From: SXXZ01 sp041177965
GTDB taxonomy: Bacteria; Verrucomicrobiota; Verrucomicrobiia; Limisphaerales; UBA9464
Assembly: GCA_041177965.1 (NCBI GenBank)
Contig: JBEGWF010000082.1
Span: 1-42,774, forward strand
DNA: 42,774 nt
Direction of reading: 5' to 3'
Part shown: piece after piece, positions 32,383 through 40,364 of the stretch
Layout of the letters: each line of letters begins with the position of its first letter
Numbering within the stretch: position 1 is the stretch's first letter
The notes under the pieces: model-generated
What the model saw: only the letters and a program-made list of their open reading frames with translations
Database searches by the model: none
What the model was told of the DNA's origin: nothing
Made by a program: the position numbers and the translations under genes

Positions 32383-33048
32383 TCAATCCCTCCGTGTCAG
32401 CCAGCAGCACCGTTCCTCCATCTCCGCGACTCCGGCGGCCTGGAACCGCGGGTTCCCCTCCTCGGTCCGGATGGCCAGGGTCTCGATGGAGAATCGTTCC
32501 CCGAAGAGTCGCTCGATGGTGGCGGCATCCACCGACCACGGTGGGCCCTCGATACGGGACTGGTCGTAGGCGAACGAGATCAGGAGCAGGTGACCACCCG
32601 GTCGCAGCATCCGGTGGAGGCCATCGACGTAGCGCTCCCGGCAGCCGGGATCCAGTGCCACCAGTGCCGCCCGGTCGAAGATCACGTCCACGGGCCCGCC
32701 CAACAGCGTCGGGTCCAGCCTCAGCGCATCGCCCCGAAGCAGGCTCAGGCCCGGGGTCCGGTGGCGGTCGTAGGTGGCCTCACCCTCCCCGAGGCGTTCG
32801 GCCGGGGCCGAAAGCCCTTGTTCCCGGAGGAAATCCTCCACCGCACGCGCCACGAATTCGCAGCCGATCACCTCGTGTCCGCGGTCCCGCAACCAGACGA
32901 GGTCGACGGTCTTGCCGCACAGCGGCACGTACACCCGGGAGCCCGCCGGAAACCGCCGTTCCGCCGCCACCAGCCAGTCATGGGGTTGGCCCAGGTGGAA
33001 TCCGATCTGCCCCTCCTGCCACCGTTCTTTCCAGAATTCGTGCTTCAT
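32383..33048 (-). CDS. tpm: Thiopurine S-methyltransferase family protein
   Basis: The 221-residue protein is a class I SAM-dependent methyltransferase of the TPMT type, with the usual bacterial length. It opens MKHEFWKERWQEGQIGFHLGQPHDWL, the family's N-terminal signature, then VYVPLCGKTVDLVWLRDRGHEVIGCEF (SAM-binding motif I and the following acidic position), VDVIFDRAALVALDPGCRERY, and HLLLISFAYDQSRIEGPPWSVD. Bacterial TPMTs methylate thiols and have been linked to volatile selenium and tellurium products; the natural substrate is usually unknown. It is convergent with ppc across a 417-bp gap and divergent from an NsrR-like regulator gene, with 165 bp between their starts, which makes it a candidate target of that regulator. 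No Shine-Dalgarno sequence precedes the ATG. Confidence 0.92.
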   Translation of the reverse strand: MKHEFWKERWQEGQIGFHLGQPHDWLVAAERRFPAGSRVYVPLCGKTVDLVWLRDRGHEVIGCEFVARAVEDFLREQGLSAPAERLGEGEATYDRHRTPGLSLLRGDALRLDPTLLGGPVDVIFDRAALVALDPGCRERYVDGLHRMLRPGGHLLLISFAYDQSRIEGPPWSVDAATIERLFGERFSIETLAIRTEEGNPRFQAAGVAEMEERCCWLTRRD

Positions 33049-33213
33049 GCCGGTCGCCCGAGGGGATCACCGGCGCGGGACCTTGAACAGATCCGAAGCG
33101 CCGCCGCACGTTCTCGGTGGGCTCCTGCGCGGACCGGGGTCATCGGAGGTTGTCAGTTGTAACCGACGGGCATACCTCCCGGTCGTGATCCGGAAGCGCA
33201 GGATTCCCGTGCC

Positions 33214-33657
33214 ATGAAGCTCAGCCTCTTCAGCGACTATTCCCTCCGCGTGCTCATCTACGCCTCGTTGCAGGACAAACGCTTCCAGTTGAAGGAAGTC
33301 GCCCAGGCCTATGGCATCTCCCGCAATCACCTGGCCCAGGTGGTCCACCGCCTCGGCCAGTTGGGGTATCTCGAGACCCGCCGCGGCCGGGGTGGCGGGT
33401 GCCGATTGGCCCGCCCCGCCGGGGAGGTCCGGTTGGGTCAACTGTTCCGTCAGACCGAGGACCAACCCGCGATCGTCGAGTGCTTCGACCATAAGACCAA
33501 CACCTGCCGTTTGGCCGGGAATTGCCGGATCCAGGGGGCCTTGGCGCAGGCGATGACGGCCTTCTACTCCAGCCTCGACCAGCATACGCTGGCCGACGTC
33601 GTGGCCGGCACCCATGGCGAGGTGATCTCCCGGATCCTCCTGTCCGCCGCGTCCTAG
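33214..33657 (+). CDS. Rrf2-family regulator with NsrR-like Fe-S cysteines
   Basis: The 147-residue protein is a winged-helix regulator of the Rrf2 family. The N-terminus MKLSLFSDYSLRVLIYAS is typical, followed by the recognition helix region AYGISRNHLAQVVHRLGQLGYL and wing ETRRGRGGGCRLA. Three cysteines (Cys90, Cys98, Cys104) in ECFDHKTNTC-x5-C have the CX7CX5C spacing of the Fe-S ligand loop in NsrR-like proteins, which sense nitric oxide through loss of the cluster; NsrR usually represses NO-detoxification genes. No hmp, nor or hcp gene is nearby. The divergent thiopurine methyltransferase gene is the nearest possible target besides autoregulation. The 165-bp intergenic region has a GTTGTCAGTTGTAAC direct repeat but no canonical NsrR palindrome that I could see. 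A weak AGGA lies nine bases before the ATG. Confidence 0.9.
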   Translation: MKLSLFSDYSLRVLIYASLQDKRFQLKEVAQAYGISRNHLAQVVHRLGQLGYLETRRGRGGGCRLARPAGEVRLGQLFRQTEDQPAIVECFDHKTNTCRLAGNCRIQGALAQAMTAFYSSLDQHTLADVVAGTHGEVISRILLSAAS

Positions 33658-33713
33658 CCGCCGCGTCCGAGCCGGTGCGGCCCCCGGTAGCCCCGGGAGG
33701 CCATCGTGGGGGC

Positions 33714-34970
33714 TCAGCGGGTCGGGAAATCCGAACGACCATCGCCGTCGGCATCCAACGAGGTCAGGTCCATGAAGACGTATGGGCGCTGGTAGGCCTC
33801 CTGTCCGGCGCCGGCATAGCTGACCCAGAGGCGGAGGGCCGTGGCATCGAACACCGCGTTCATCACGTTGCCTCCCTTGATGGGGATCCGGTTGGCCAGG
33901 TCGATGAGCCTCGGACCGTTCAACCGTCCCCGCTGGGCCCGGAGCGTCGGGAAGGCCCCCCGGCCCTCGTCGTGGTACACCACGCAGGAGAGCACGCTCG
34001 GGGCGAGTTCGTCGGAGGCGTCGGCGTCCTTCCAGACGTCGATCCCCGGCTTGGCCCGCCCACCCCCGGTGTGGGCGCGGACCTTCACCGAACGCTTCTC
34101 GGTACGCCCATCCCCGAAGACGAAGTGGTAGGCCTTCGTGGGCGGGATGCGTCCGAAGAGTTCCAGCGTCTCCCCGAGCGTGTCGGCGTCGAAGAGCAGC
34201 GACCGGAACCACGAGGTGAAGTGGGGCGCATGCAGGTCGTAGGGCATCTCCTTGGCCGAGGCGTCGCCGATCTCCGAGAGCACGATGCCGCGGGCGTTCA
34301 TGCCGCAGTGCGCGCCGAGGAACCCGGCGAAGGAGGGGGTGACATGGGCGTGTCCCCGATCCGGCAGGTAGACCACCAGCACCGGGAACTCGTGGGCCCC
34401 GGCCTTGAGCGACCAGTCGAGGTTGCGCGTCTGGTAGAGGTGTCCATCCTCGGTGGCCTCGCCCCAGGCGGCGATGCTGCTGCACGAATAGGGCATCAGC
34501 AGCGGCAGGCAGTGGATGTGCTGGAGCAGGCGGACGGGTTGACCGCTGCCCTCGGCGAGCCCAGCGATCTGCTGGAGGACGCGCGGATCGGTGTGGCCCG
34601 AGGTGAGGGCCCAGGCCTGATCGAGGGCCTCGTCGGACATCTGCAGTTCGCGCTTGAAGCCGGAGACCGTCGCCGGGACCAGGGTCGCGATCTCCTCTCG
34701 CATGAGCCGGCCCAGGTGCCAGCCCATCTGGAAAGGCGTCCCGCGCACCACCGCCACGGGCACCCGGGCGATGCCATTGGAGAGACTCAGCCGATGGCCC
34801 GACCCGCCGGGGTCCCGGGTGACCGGCACCGGGGCCGCCGGCCTGGTCCGCGGGACGGAGTCGCCGCGGATGCCAGCGTCCTTGGGAGACTCGGCGCTCA
34901 GGGGCCCGGTCAGGATCGAGGCGGCGAGCAGGGCGCGGGCGACGACGCGGGAGATCGGAGCCGGAGGCAT
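33714..34970 (-). CDS. Exported C45-type Ntn-hydrolase (acyltransferase/peptidase-like)
   Basis: The 418-residue protein starts with a signal-peptide-like segment (MPPAPISRVVARALLAASI, cleavage near LSAES). The C45/AAT family motif is present: the candidate N-terminal nucleophile Cys163 in MPYSCSSIAAWGEATEDGHLYQTRNLDW, with the diagnostic TRNLDW. Preceding it are FQMGWHLGRLM and LAEGSG...LLQHIH. Related enzymes include penicillin acyl-CoA:6-APA acyltransferase and various amidohydrolases that self-cleave before the Cys; substrate here is unknown. The C-terminus ends SLDADGDGRSDFPTR, a short EF-hand/dockerin-like calcium-binding stretch also seen in exported proteins. Start choice: the ATG at 34968-34970 gives the better signal peptide; an ATG at 34985 adds five residues. 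It lies 17 bp downstream of pdxA and is probably cotranscribed. Confidence 0.83.
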   Translation of the reverse strand: MPPAPISRVVARALLAASILTGPLSAESPKDAGIRGDSVPRTRPAAPVPVTRDPGGSGHRLSLSNGIARVPVAVVRGTPFQMGWHLGRLMREEIATLVPATVSGFKRELQMSDEALDQAWALTSGHTDPRVLQQIAGLAEGSGQPVRLLQHIHCLPLLMPYSCSSIAAWGEATEDGHLYQTRNLDWSLKAGAHEFPVLVVYLPDRGHAHVTPSFAGFLGAHCGMNARGIVLSEIGDASAKEMPYDLHAPHFTSWFRSLLFDADTLGETLELFGRIPPTKAYHFVFGDGRTEKRSVKVRAHTGGGRAKPGIDVWKDADASDELAPSVLSCVVYHDEGRGAFPTLRAQRGRLNGPRLIDLANRIPIKGGNVMNAVFDATALRLWVSYAGAGQEAYQRPYVFMDLTSLDADGDGRSDFPTR

Positions 34971-34987
34971 GGTCCCAGACTGCACGC

Positions 34988-36001
34988 TCAGGACCGCCGA
35001 CGCCAGCAGGGGATTCCGGTCGCGGCCACGGTGGCGGCGAGACGGAGGGCCGATTCCATGCTGGAGGGGTCGGCCAAGCCCTGTCCGGCGATGTCGTGGG
35101 CCGTCCCGTGGTCGGGAGACATGCGGACGAACGGGAGGCCCAGGGTCCAGTTCACCCCGGTGTCGAAGGCCACCATCTTCAACGGGACCAACCCCTGATC
35201 GTGGTACATCGCCACCACCGCGTCATGGTCGCCGCGGAAGACCTGGTGGAAGAGCGTGTCGGCCGCGAAGGGACCGCGGGCGTCGCATCCCCGGGCCCGT
35301 GCCAGGGCGACCGCAGGAGCCACCGTGGTGATCTCCTCGCGTCCCAGGTGACCGCTCTCGCCCGCATGCGGATTGAGTCCGCAGACACCGACGCGCCGTC
35401 GGGGCAGCCCCAGCAGTCCGCAGGCATCGGAGGTCAGGGAGATGACCTCGCAGATGCCTTCGGGGGTCAGCGCCGCCGGGACCCCGGCCAGGGGCAGGTG
35501 GGTCGTGGCCAGCGCGACCCGGAGCCAGCGCCCGGCGGGGTCGTGCCCCAGCAGCATCATGGCGAAGCGCGAGACCCCGGCCAGTTCGGCCAGGAATTCG
35601 GTCTGGCCCACGAACGGCACCCCGGCCTCCAGGATCGAGGCCTTGTGCACCGGGGCGGTGACCAGGCCTGCGAATTCGCCCGACAGGCAGCGCGTCGCTC
35701 CTTCACGCAGGGTGGCCACGGCCTCCAGCGCGGCCCTTGGGTCGCCCGCGGTCAGGTCTTCGGGCAGTTCGCCCTCGGAGACCGGCAACGAGTACACCCG
35801 CGACGGTTCCGAATCGGACCCGCGCCACAGGGGCAGGTCGGATTCGAGGCCCATCAGGCCGCAGAGCCGACGCACCACGCCGGGGTCGCCGATCAGGACG
35901 TAGCGCAGGTCGTTGTCCTCGGCGGCGAGCCGTGCCACGGCCCGCAGCGCCACCTCCGGTCCGATGCCGGTGATGTCACCCAGGGTGATGCCGAGGATCA
36001 T
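34988..36001 (-). CDS. pdxA: 4-hydroxythreonine-4-phosphate dehydrogenase
   Basis: The 337-residue protein has the length and motifs of PdxA, which oxidises 4-phosphohydroxy-L-threonine in the DXP-dependent pyridoxal phosphate pathway. It begins MILGITLGDITGIGPEV (the family GDPaGIGPE block with Asp-Ile in place of Asp-Pro), has GLVTAPVHKASI, and carries the three metal-binding His positions in ATTHLPL, GLNPHAGESGHLGREE and AMYHDQGLVPLKM. The C-terminal block FVRMSPDHGTAHDIAGQG is also conserved. It lies 36 bp downstream of the SurA-like gene on the same strand, the same surA-pdxA order known in enterobacteria. PdxA2-type paralogues acting on other substrates exist, but nothing here points to them. 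Confidence 0.95.
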   Translation of the reverse strand: MILGITLGDITGIGPEVALRAVARLAAEDNDLRYVLIGDPGVVRRLCGLMGLESDLPLWRGSDSEPSRVYSLPVSEGELPEDLTAGDPRAALEAVATLREGATRCLSGEFAGLVTAPVHKASILEAGVPFVGQTEFLAELAGVSRFAMMLLGHDPAGRWLRVALATTHLPLAGVPAALTPEGICEVISLTSDACGLLGLPRRRVGVCGLNPHAGESGHLGREEITTVAPAVALARARGCDARGPFAADTLFHQVFRGDHDAVVAMYHDQGLVPLKMVAFDTGVNWTLGLPFVRMSPDHGTAHDIAGQGLADPSSMESALRLAATVAATGIPCWRRRS

Positions 36002-36037
36002 GCGGCGGAGTGGGCATCCGGCGGAGTGGACACCCGT

Positions 36038-37012
36038 TCAGAAGTAGCGGACGAAGCCCTTCTTGCGGAGCTTGGCCAGCCACTGCTTCTGGAGACGCTG
36101 GCGCTCGGAGTCCTTCAGCAGGGTCACGATCTCCTGCCGGGCCTCGGACAGCGACTTGACGCCGGCCTCCTGCTTTTCCTCGACCTTGAGGATGAAGCGC
36201 GAACCCTGCACCTCGACGATGTCGCTGATCTGGCCGACGGGCAGGCCGAAGGCCGTCTTCCGAAGGGCATCGTTGAGGGAGATCTCCTCGGTCCACCCCC
36301 GATCGCCGCCCTTGTAGCGTCGGGCGTCGTCGGAGAACTCCGTGGCGACCTTGGCGAAATCCGTACCCCCCTTCAGCTGGGCCAGGGCCTGCGAGGCCAG
36401 CTTGGCCCCCTCCTCGGGTGAATGCTTCGCGCGGTCGATGACGATCATCCGCAGCTTAACGCGGTTGCCGATGCGGAAGCGGGCCTGGTTGGTCTGGTAG
36501 TAGTTCTGGATCTTCTTGGGCGAGATGATGAGTTCGTCGCGGATGTAGCGGGCGCTCATCTGGTAGACGATCATGTCGTCACGCTCCTCCTTCTTGAACT
36601 GCTCGAAGGTGCGGTTCTCGGCGCGCAGGGTCTTGGTGAGGGCCACGCGGTCGCCACCGAATTGCCTGCGGATCCGCTCGCGGACCTGGTCGTCGACGTA
36701 GGATTCCGGGAAGGAATACCCCTTCTCCTTGAACTCATCGAGGATGAGCTGGCGGTCGATGAGCTGTTCGAGTTGGTCCTCGAGGATCTTGGCGCGACGG
36801 GTGAGGTACTGCTGCTCCGAGGTCGCCGTGCGGGCGGCAGCGGTGAGCTCGCGCTGGGCGGCGCCCAGCACCTCGTCGCGGCTGATGACCCGGTCGTTGA
36901 CGATGGCCTGGATGCCGTTGAAGGGCACCGGTGCCTGGGCCGAGGCGGGGCGCATCGACGCCGCCACGATCGCCAGCAGCCAAGCCCACCGGAACAGACG
37001 CTTGCCAATCAT
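36038..37012 (-). CDS. SurA-like periplasmic peptidyl-prolyl isomerase/chaperone
   Basis: The 324-residue product has a signal peptide (MIGKRLFRWAWLLAIVAAS, cleavage near ASAQA). A SurA-type N-terminal chaperone region follows (about 30-175), opening IQAIVNDRVISRDEVL, a common SurA/PrsA start, with the long charged helices and QLIDRQLILDEFKEKGYSFPESYVDDQVRERI. A single parvulin domain (about 185-280) shows VKLRMIVID, GTDFAKVATEFSDDARRYKGGDRGWTEE and LRKTAFGLPVGQISDIVEVQGSRFILKV. It should help outer-membrane proteins fold in the periplasm. E. coli SurA has two parvulin domains; this one has one, which is usual outside the gamma-proteobacteria. It is the first of a run with pdxA and the C45 gene on the same strand. 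Confidence 0.9.
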   Translation of the reverse strand: MIGKRLFRWAWLLAIVAASMRPASAQAPVPFNGIQAIVNDRVISRDEVLGAAQRELTAAARTATSEQQYLTRRAKILEDQLEQLIDRQLILDEFKEKGYSFPESYVDDQVRERIRRQFGGDRVALTKTLRAENRTFEQFKKEERDDMIVYQMSARYIRDELIISPKKIQNYYQTNQARFRIGNRVKLRMIVIDRAKHSPEEGAKLASQALAQLKGGTDFAKVATEFSDDARRYKGGDRGWTEEISLNDALRKTAFGLPVGQISDIVEVQGSRFILKVEEKQEAGVKSLSEARQEIVTLLKDSERQRLQKQWLAKLRKKGFVRYF

Positions 37013-37090
37013 GGGCCGACACTAGGAACCGCTCCCGGCAGGGTCAATGAGTCTGGAGGCACCTCGCGGATGGCCCCGCCATCCCCGGGT

Positions 37091-37825
37091 TCAGGGGGTC
37101 AGGCGCTTCTTCGCCTCGGCCGGGACCTCCACGGTGGTGGTGCCCACGTCGCGGATCTCCCAGGTGGTCGTGCGGGCCATGTCGCGGTCCTCGCCGTTCA
37201 CCGTCAGGGTGGCCGAGACCTTCAGGCGTGCCTTCTGGACCTTGCCGTCCTTCAGCCAGAACTGCACCGAACCCTTGGCATTCTTGGGTTCCGGCGGCGT
37301 CTGCCCGCCCGGGCGTCCGCCCCGGCCCATCAGTGCGAATTCCTTGGCGCCCTCCTCCGACAGTTCCCCGGAGACCGCTCCGCCGTCACCGGCCTTCAGG
37401 TCCTTCGACTTCTCGGCCAGCTTGGCGAGCGATGCGGCCGGGAGCGGGTTGCGGAGCAGTGCCCCGGCGCGCATGCCGCCCCGGTTGCCCCCGCCGCCGC
37501 CTGCGGCTTGGCGAAGCTCCTCGGCGGTCTTCCAGCCCTCGTCGGTGCTCGCGACGCCCTGCGTTCCCTGGAGCACCGCGGTCGTGGTCGTGCCATCCCG
37601 CTCGCTGGTGATCACCGCCGCGCCCCCCTTGACGGCCTTGCCCTTCACCGGGGCCGGCGTCCATTGGCCGCCCTCGATCTCGGTGGTGGCGGTCCAGGAG
37701 TAGTTCGCGGCCTCGGCCAATGCGCGCGTGGCCGAACGGACGTCCTCGGCGGCGTCGGCAAGCAGACCTGGGCTGCCCAGCGACAGAAGGGCGACGAGGG
37801 TGGAGAGGGTCCGGAGGGATTTCAT
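37091..37825 (-). CDS. Exported hypothetical protein
   Basis: I do not recognise a characterised family for this 244-residue protein. It has a signal peptide (MKSLRTLSTLVALLSLGS, cleavage near LLADA). The mature part begins with a helix (DVRSATRALAEAANYSW), then beta-strand-like segments with TATTEIEGG, a glycine-rich stretch (GGGGGNRGGM at about 113-122) and a second flexible region GRGGRPGGQTPPEPK. It ends with a regular strand series VQFWLKDGKVQKARLKVSATL, ARTTTWEIRDVGTTTVEVPAEAKKRL. The final strands resemble the LolA/LppX-like half-barrel pattern seen in outer-membrane lipoprotein-binding proteins, but this is only a visual impression. It lies 78 bp upstream of the SurA-like gene on the same strand and may share its transcript. 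Confidence 0.78.
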   Translation of the reverse strand: MKSLRTLSTLVALLSLGSPGLLADAAEDVRSATRALAEAANYSWTATTEIEGGQWTPAPVKGKAVKGGAAVITSERDGTTTTAVLQGTQGVASTDEGWKTAEELRQAAGGGGGNRGGMRAGALLRNPLPAASLAKLAEKSKDLKAGDGGAVSGELSEEGAKEFALMGRGGRPGGQTPPEPKNAKGSVQFWLKDGKVQKARLKVSATLTVNGEDRDMARTTTWEIRDVGTTTVEVPAEAKKRLTP

Positions 37826-37938
37826 GGAGGGTTCGTCGATGATGGGATCACCGGAGGAGACCGGGGGGTGCGGCGACGGTTACGGGACGGGTTTCTCATG
37901 GACAACCGGCGCGGGAGCCCGTTGTTTGGGGTCTCCGC

Positions 37939-38487
37939 TTGGCCAACAAATACAACTTCCAGCTCCGCAGCGAGGACCGGCACCGGCCGTTTCCCCACAA
38001 GGTCATCATCGGCCAGGGGGTCAACGAGTCGGTGCGCCATGTGGGCCTGAAGTTCCTGGCCTACGCCCTGTTCTTCCACGAGCGCATCCAGATCGAGACG
38101 GAGGTGCAGGACGATTCGATCCCCTTCGTGCCCGACCTCGCCGTCATCGGCTACGACATGCGGCCCACGCTCTGGGTCGAATGCGGCGAATGCACCGTGT
38201 CCAAACTCCACAAGCTGGCCGTGAAATGCCCCGAGGCCGCGATCTGGGTGGTCAAGCGCAGCCGGGCCGAGGCGGATCACCTTCTGGCCGCCATGGAGAA
38301 GGAGGAGTTGCGCCGTGGACGCTATGGCGTGGTGGCCTTCGACCCCGACTTCTTCCAGGAGTTCTGCGGGCTGGTCCGCGAGCGCAACGAATTCCACTGG
38401 TTCGACGGCGGGATCGATGCCGGTCAGGCCCGGTTCGAATTCAACGGGCTCTGGTTCGACATCGAATTCGAGGTGCTGCGGCGCTGA
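37939..38487 (+). CDS. yaeQ: YaeQ family protein
   Basis: The 182-residue soluble protein matches YaeQ, a PD-(D/E)XK nuclease-fold family of unclear function in proteobacteria and relatives. Features are the N-terminal KYNFQLRSEDRHRPFPHKVIIGQGVNESVRHVGLKFLAYALFF, the nuclease-like core VPDLAVIGYDMRPTLWVECGECTVSKLHKLAVKCPEA with its D-x(n)-ECG arrangement, and the C-terminal NEFHWFDGGIDAGQARFEFNGLWFDIEFEVLRR. The most likely start is TTG at 37939 (L read as fMet, MANKYNFQL), as no in-frame ATG is nearby; this start is weakly supported. It is convergent with the YgjP-type gene across 46 bp, where a small GACCG/CGGTC hairpin (38490-38504) could stop transcription. Confidence 0.88.
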   Translation: MANKYNFQLRSEDRHRPFPHKVIIGQGVNESVRHVGLKFLAYALFFHERIQIETEVQDDSIPFVPDLAVIGYDMRPTLWVECGECTVSKLHKLAVKCPEAAIWVVKRSRAEADHLLAAMEKEELRRGRYGVVAFDPDFFQEFCGLVRERNEFHWFDGGIDAGQARFEFNGLWFDIEFEVLRR

Positions 38488-38533
38488 ACGACCGGGGATC
38501 GGTCCCGTCGATGCCTTCGACCCTGTACTCGCC

Positions 38534-39298
38534 TCAGAGCACGTGCCGCCCGGTCTCGCGCAGCCAGGCCTCGGCGGCCTCGTAGCCGGGGCACAGGCGT
38601 TCGACCTCCTGCCAGAATCGGGGCGAGTGGTTGAGGTGCCGCCGATGGGCCAGCTCGTGGAGGATCACGTAGTCGCGCACCCACTCCGGCACCTGCACCA
38701 GTCGCCAGTTCAGCGAGATCTCGCCGCGTGGCGAACAGGAGCCCCACCGGGTCCGTTGGGCACGCACCGAGATCGTGCTCACCGGGATGCCGTGGGTCGC
38801 GCTCAGTTCCTGCACCCGCTGCGGCAGCTCGCGTTGGGCCAGTCGTTGCAGGGCCGCCCGTGCCCTGGCCGGCAGATCCCGTTCCTTCAACCGCGGCATG
38901 GGCATGGGATGGGTTCCGATGCACAACGTCTTTCCGTCCTCGGAGACCGAGACCGCCTCGAACTCGCCCCGGAACCGGATCTGCACCGGGCCCTTCGACG
39001 GATCGGTGGGTCCGGTGTTGGCCCGTTGGATGCGTGCACGCTCGGCCAGCCATTGCACGTGCTGGAGCAGGAAGTTCCGGGCGCCGGGCATCGAGCCGTA
39101 GCGGGGCAGGGTGACCCGGCCGGAGCCGTCGCGGCAGAGGGTCAGGCGGAAGACCCGGGCCCGTGGGTGCCGGATGAAGTGCACCTCGACCGAGGTGGCT
39201 CCTACCAGGACGGTCTCCGAGGCCACCCACTTGCCGCCGCCCGGCACGGGCGAGGACGGATCCCTGGGGGTCGACCGTTGGAAGAGGTCCAGCTGCAC
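38534..39298 (-). CDS. YgjP-type (SprT-like) zinc metalloprotease
   Basis: The product is 254 residues if it begins with GTG at 39296-39298. The zinc site is clear: VILHELAHRRHLNHSPRFW, with HExxH and a third His, as in the YgjP/DUF45 (PF01863) family. Upstream is the family block RAQRTRWGSCSPRGEISLNWRLVQVPEWVRDYV. The N-terminal half has short beta segments (VEVHFIRHPRARVFRLTLCRDGSGRVTLPR). The GTG is placed one base after the ferredoxin stop (TGAGGTG), and gives an N-terminus VQLDLFQRS, common in this family; an ATG at 39361 would force a 62-bp overlap with the ferredoxin gene. Substrates of YgjP proteins are not known. It is the second gene of a two-gene minus-strand unit. Confidence 0.88.
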   Translation of the reverse strand: MQLDLFQRSTPRDPSSPVPGGGKWVASETVLVGATSVEVHFIRHPRARVFRLTLCRDGSGRVTLPRYGSMPGARNFLLQHVQWLAERARIQRANTGPTDPSKGPVQIRFRGEFEAVSVSEDGKTLCIGTHPMPMPRLKERDLPARARAALQRLAQRELPQRVQELSATHGIPVSTISVRAQRTRWGSCSPRGEISLNWRLVQVPEWVRDYVILHELAHRRHLNHSPRFWQEVERLCPGYEAAEAWLRETGRHVL

Positions 39299-39299
39299 C

Positions 39300-39698
39300 T
39301 CAGCGGGGGCCAGGATCGAGCGGATGAGTTGCAAAGGCGTTTTCCAACACGGGCCGGCCATGGATCAGGTGCTCCTGGATGATGGTTTCGAGGACATCGG
39401 GCGTGCAGCGGTGATACCAGGTCCCCTCCGGATACACCACCGCGACGGGGCCGTGGGCGCAGCATTGGAGGCAATTGGCCTTGGTGCGGAACACCGAGGC
39501 CCGCGGGCCGACGAGTCCCAGTTCCTTCAGGCGGCGCTTCAGGTACTCCCACGACTCCAGGCCCGCCGCCGGGTCGCAGCACTTGGGCTTGGAGGCGTCC
39601 GCGCAGAGGAGGATGTGCCGTTGGACCGTCGGGATGCCGAGATGGTCGGCGATCGCGCTCAACTCTTCGGAGGGACTGGCCACGCCCGAATGAACCAC
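39300..39698 (-). CDS. Thioredoxin-like [2Fe-2S] ferredoxin
   Basis: The 132-residue protein is of the 2Fe-2S thioredoxin-like ferredoxin type. It has HILLCADASKPKCCDP near residue 32, SWEYLKRRLKELGLV, then FRTKANCLQCCAHGPVAVVYPEG at about 76-80 and WYHRCTPDVLETIIQEHLIHGRPV, matching the family's second cluster half and C-terminus. Candidate ligands are Cys32, Cys40 or 41, Cys76 and Cys79 or 80. Such proteins are electron carriers or cluster-bearing subunits with diverse partners, and the stand-alone form has no fixed role. The start is GTG at 39696-39698. It precedes the YgjP-type protease gene by one base and is likely translationally coupled to it. It is divergent from the ACT-domain gene with 164 bp between the starts. 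Confidence 0.9.
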   Translation of the reverse strand: MVHSGVASPSEELSAIADHLGIPTVQRHILLCADASKPKCCDPAAGLESWEYLKRRLKELGLVGPRASVFRTKANCLQCCAHGPVAVVYPEGTWYHRCTPDVLETIIQEHLIHGRPVLENAFATHPLDPGPR

Positions 39699-39862
39699 AG
39701 CCCGGCCGCCGGGGCAAAGGCTCTCGGCACCCCTGTCGGCACCCCCGTCCTCGGGCCCGGATGCGGACGTCGCCGGGGCGTCTGCGGGGTCTTTCCCGAG
39801 GCCGGTCGGGGAACCGGCCCTCCTTGCCCTCGGCCCCTCCCTGACGGAGACTGGCAGGCACC

Positions 39863-40321
39863 ATGGCCGTCGCCATCGCCCGTCAACCTCCGTCCGATCC
39901 GGTGCTCCAGTTCACGGTGTTCATCCCGAACCGTCTGGGACGCCTGCACGAGGTCACCCGCCGGCTCTTCGAGCGTTCGGTGCACATCCTGGCGCTGACG
40001 GTGCTCGACACCACCGACAGCACCATCCTGCGGATCATCGTCGACGATCCCGACCTCGCACGGAGCCTCCTCCAGGAGCATGCCTTCGCCTTCACCGAGA
40101 CGCCGGTCGTGGTGGTCGAGATCGCCGGCGAGCGCCAGCTGCAGGATGTGCTGGCGGCGCTGGTCGAAGCCGAGTTGAACATCCACTACACCTATCCCTT
40201 CCTGAATCGGCCGGCCGGCAAGTCGGCCCTGGTGCTCAACGTCGAGCACCCCGAGGTGGCGATCGACAGCCTGCGTCGCCACCAATTCACCGTGCTCTAC
40301 CAGGGGGACGTGTCGCGTTGA
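39863..40321 (+). CDS. Small protein with tandem ACT domains
   Basis: The 152-residue protein consists of two ACT domains. The first (about 14-82) opens LQFTVFIPNRLGRLHEVTRRLFERSVHILALTVLDTTDSTILRIIVDDP, the beta-alpha-beta pattern with the ligand-binding glycine. The second (about 83-148) has VVVVEIAGERQLQDVLAALVEAELNIHYTYPFLNRPAGKSALVLNVEHPEVAIDSL. Two-ACT proteins of this size bind amino acids or related ligands and act as sensors or regulatory subunits. Similar proteins are often found near acetate/aromatic acid genes or as stand-alone regulators. The ligand is not readable here, and no biosynthetic enzyme is adjacent. The ATG is preceded by ACC. It is convergent with the gluconokinase gene. 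Confidence 0.85.
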   Translation: MAVAIARQPPSDPVLQFTVFIPNRLGRLHEVTRRLFERSVHILALTVLDTTDSTILRIIVDDPDLARSLLQEHAFAFTETPVVVVEIAGERQLQDVLAALVEAELNIHYTYPFLNRPAGKSALVLNVEHPEVAIDSLRRHQFTVLYQGDVSR

Positions 40322-40364
40322 GTCCGGGGGCCGGCGATGGATCACCGCGGCAGCACCGCAGGAT

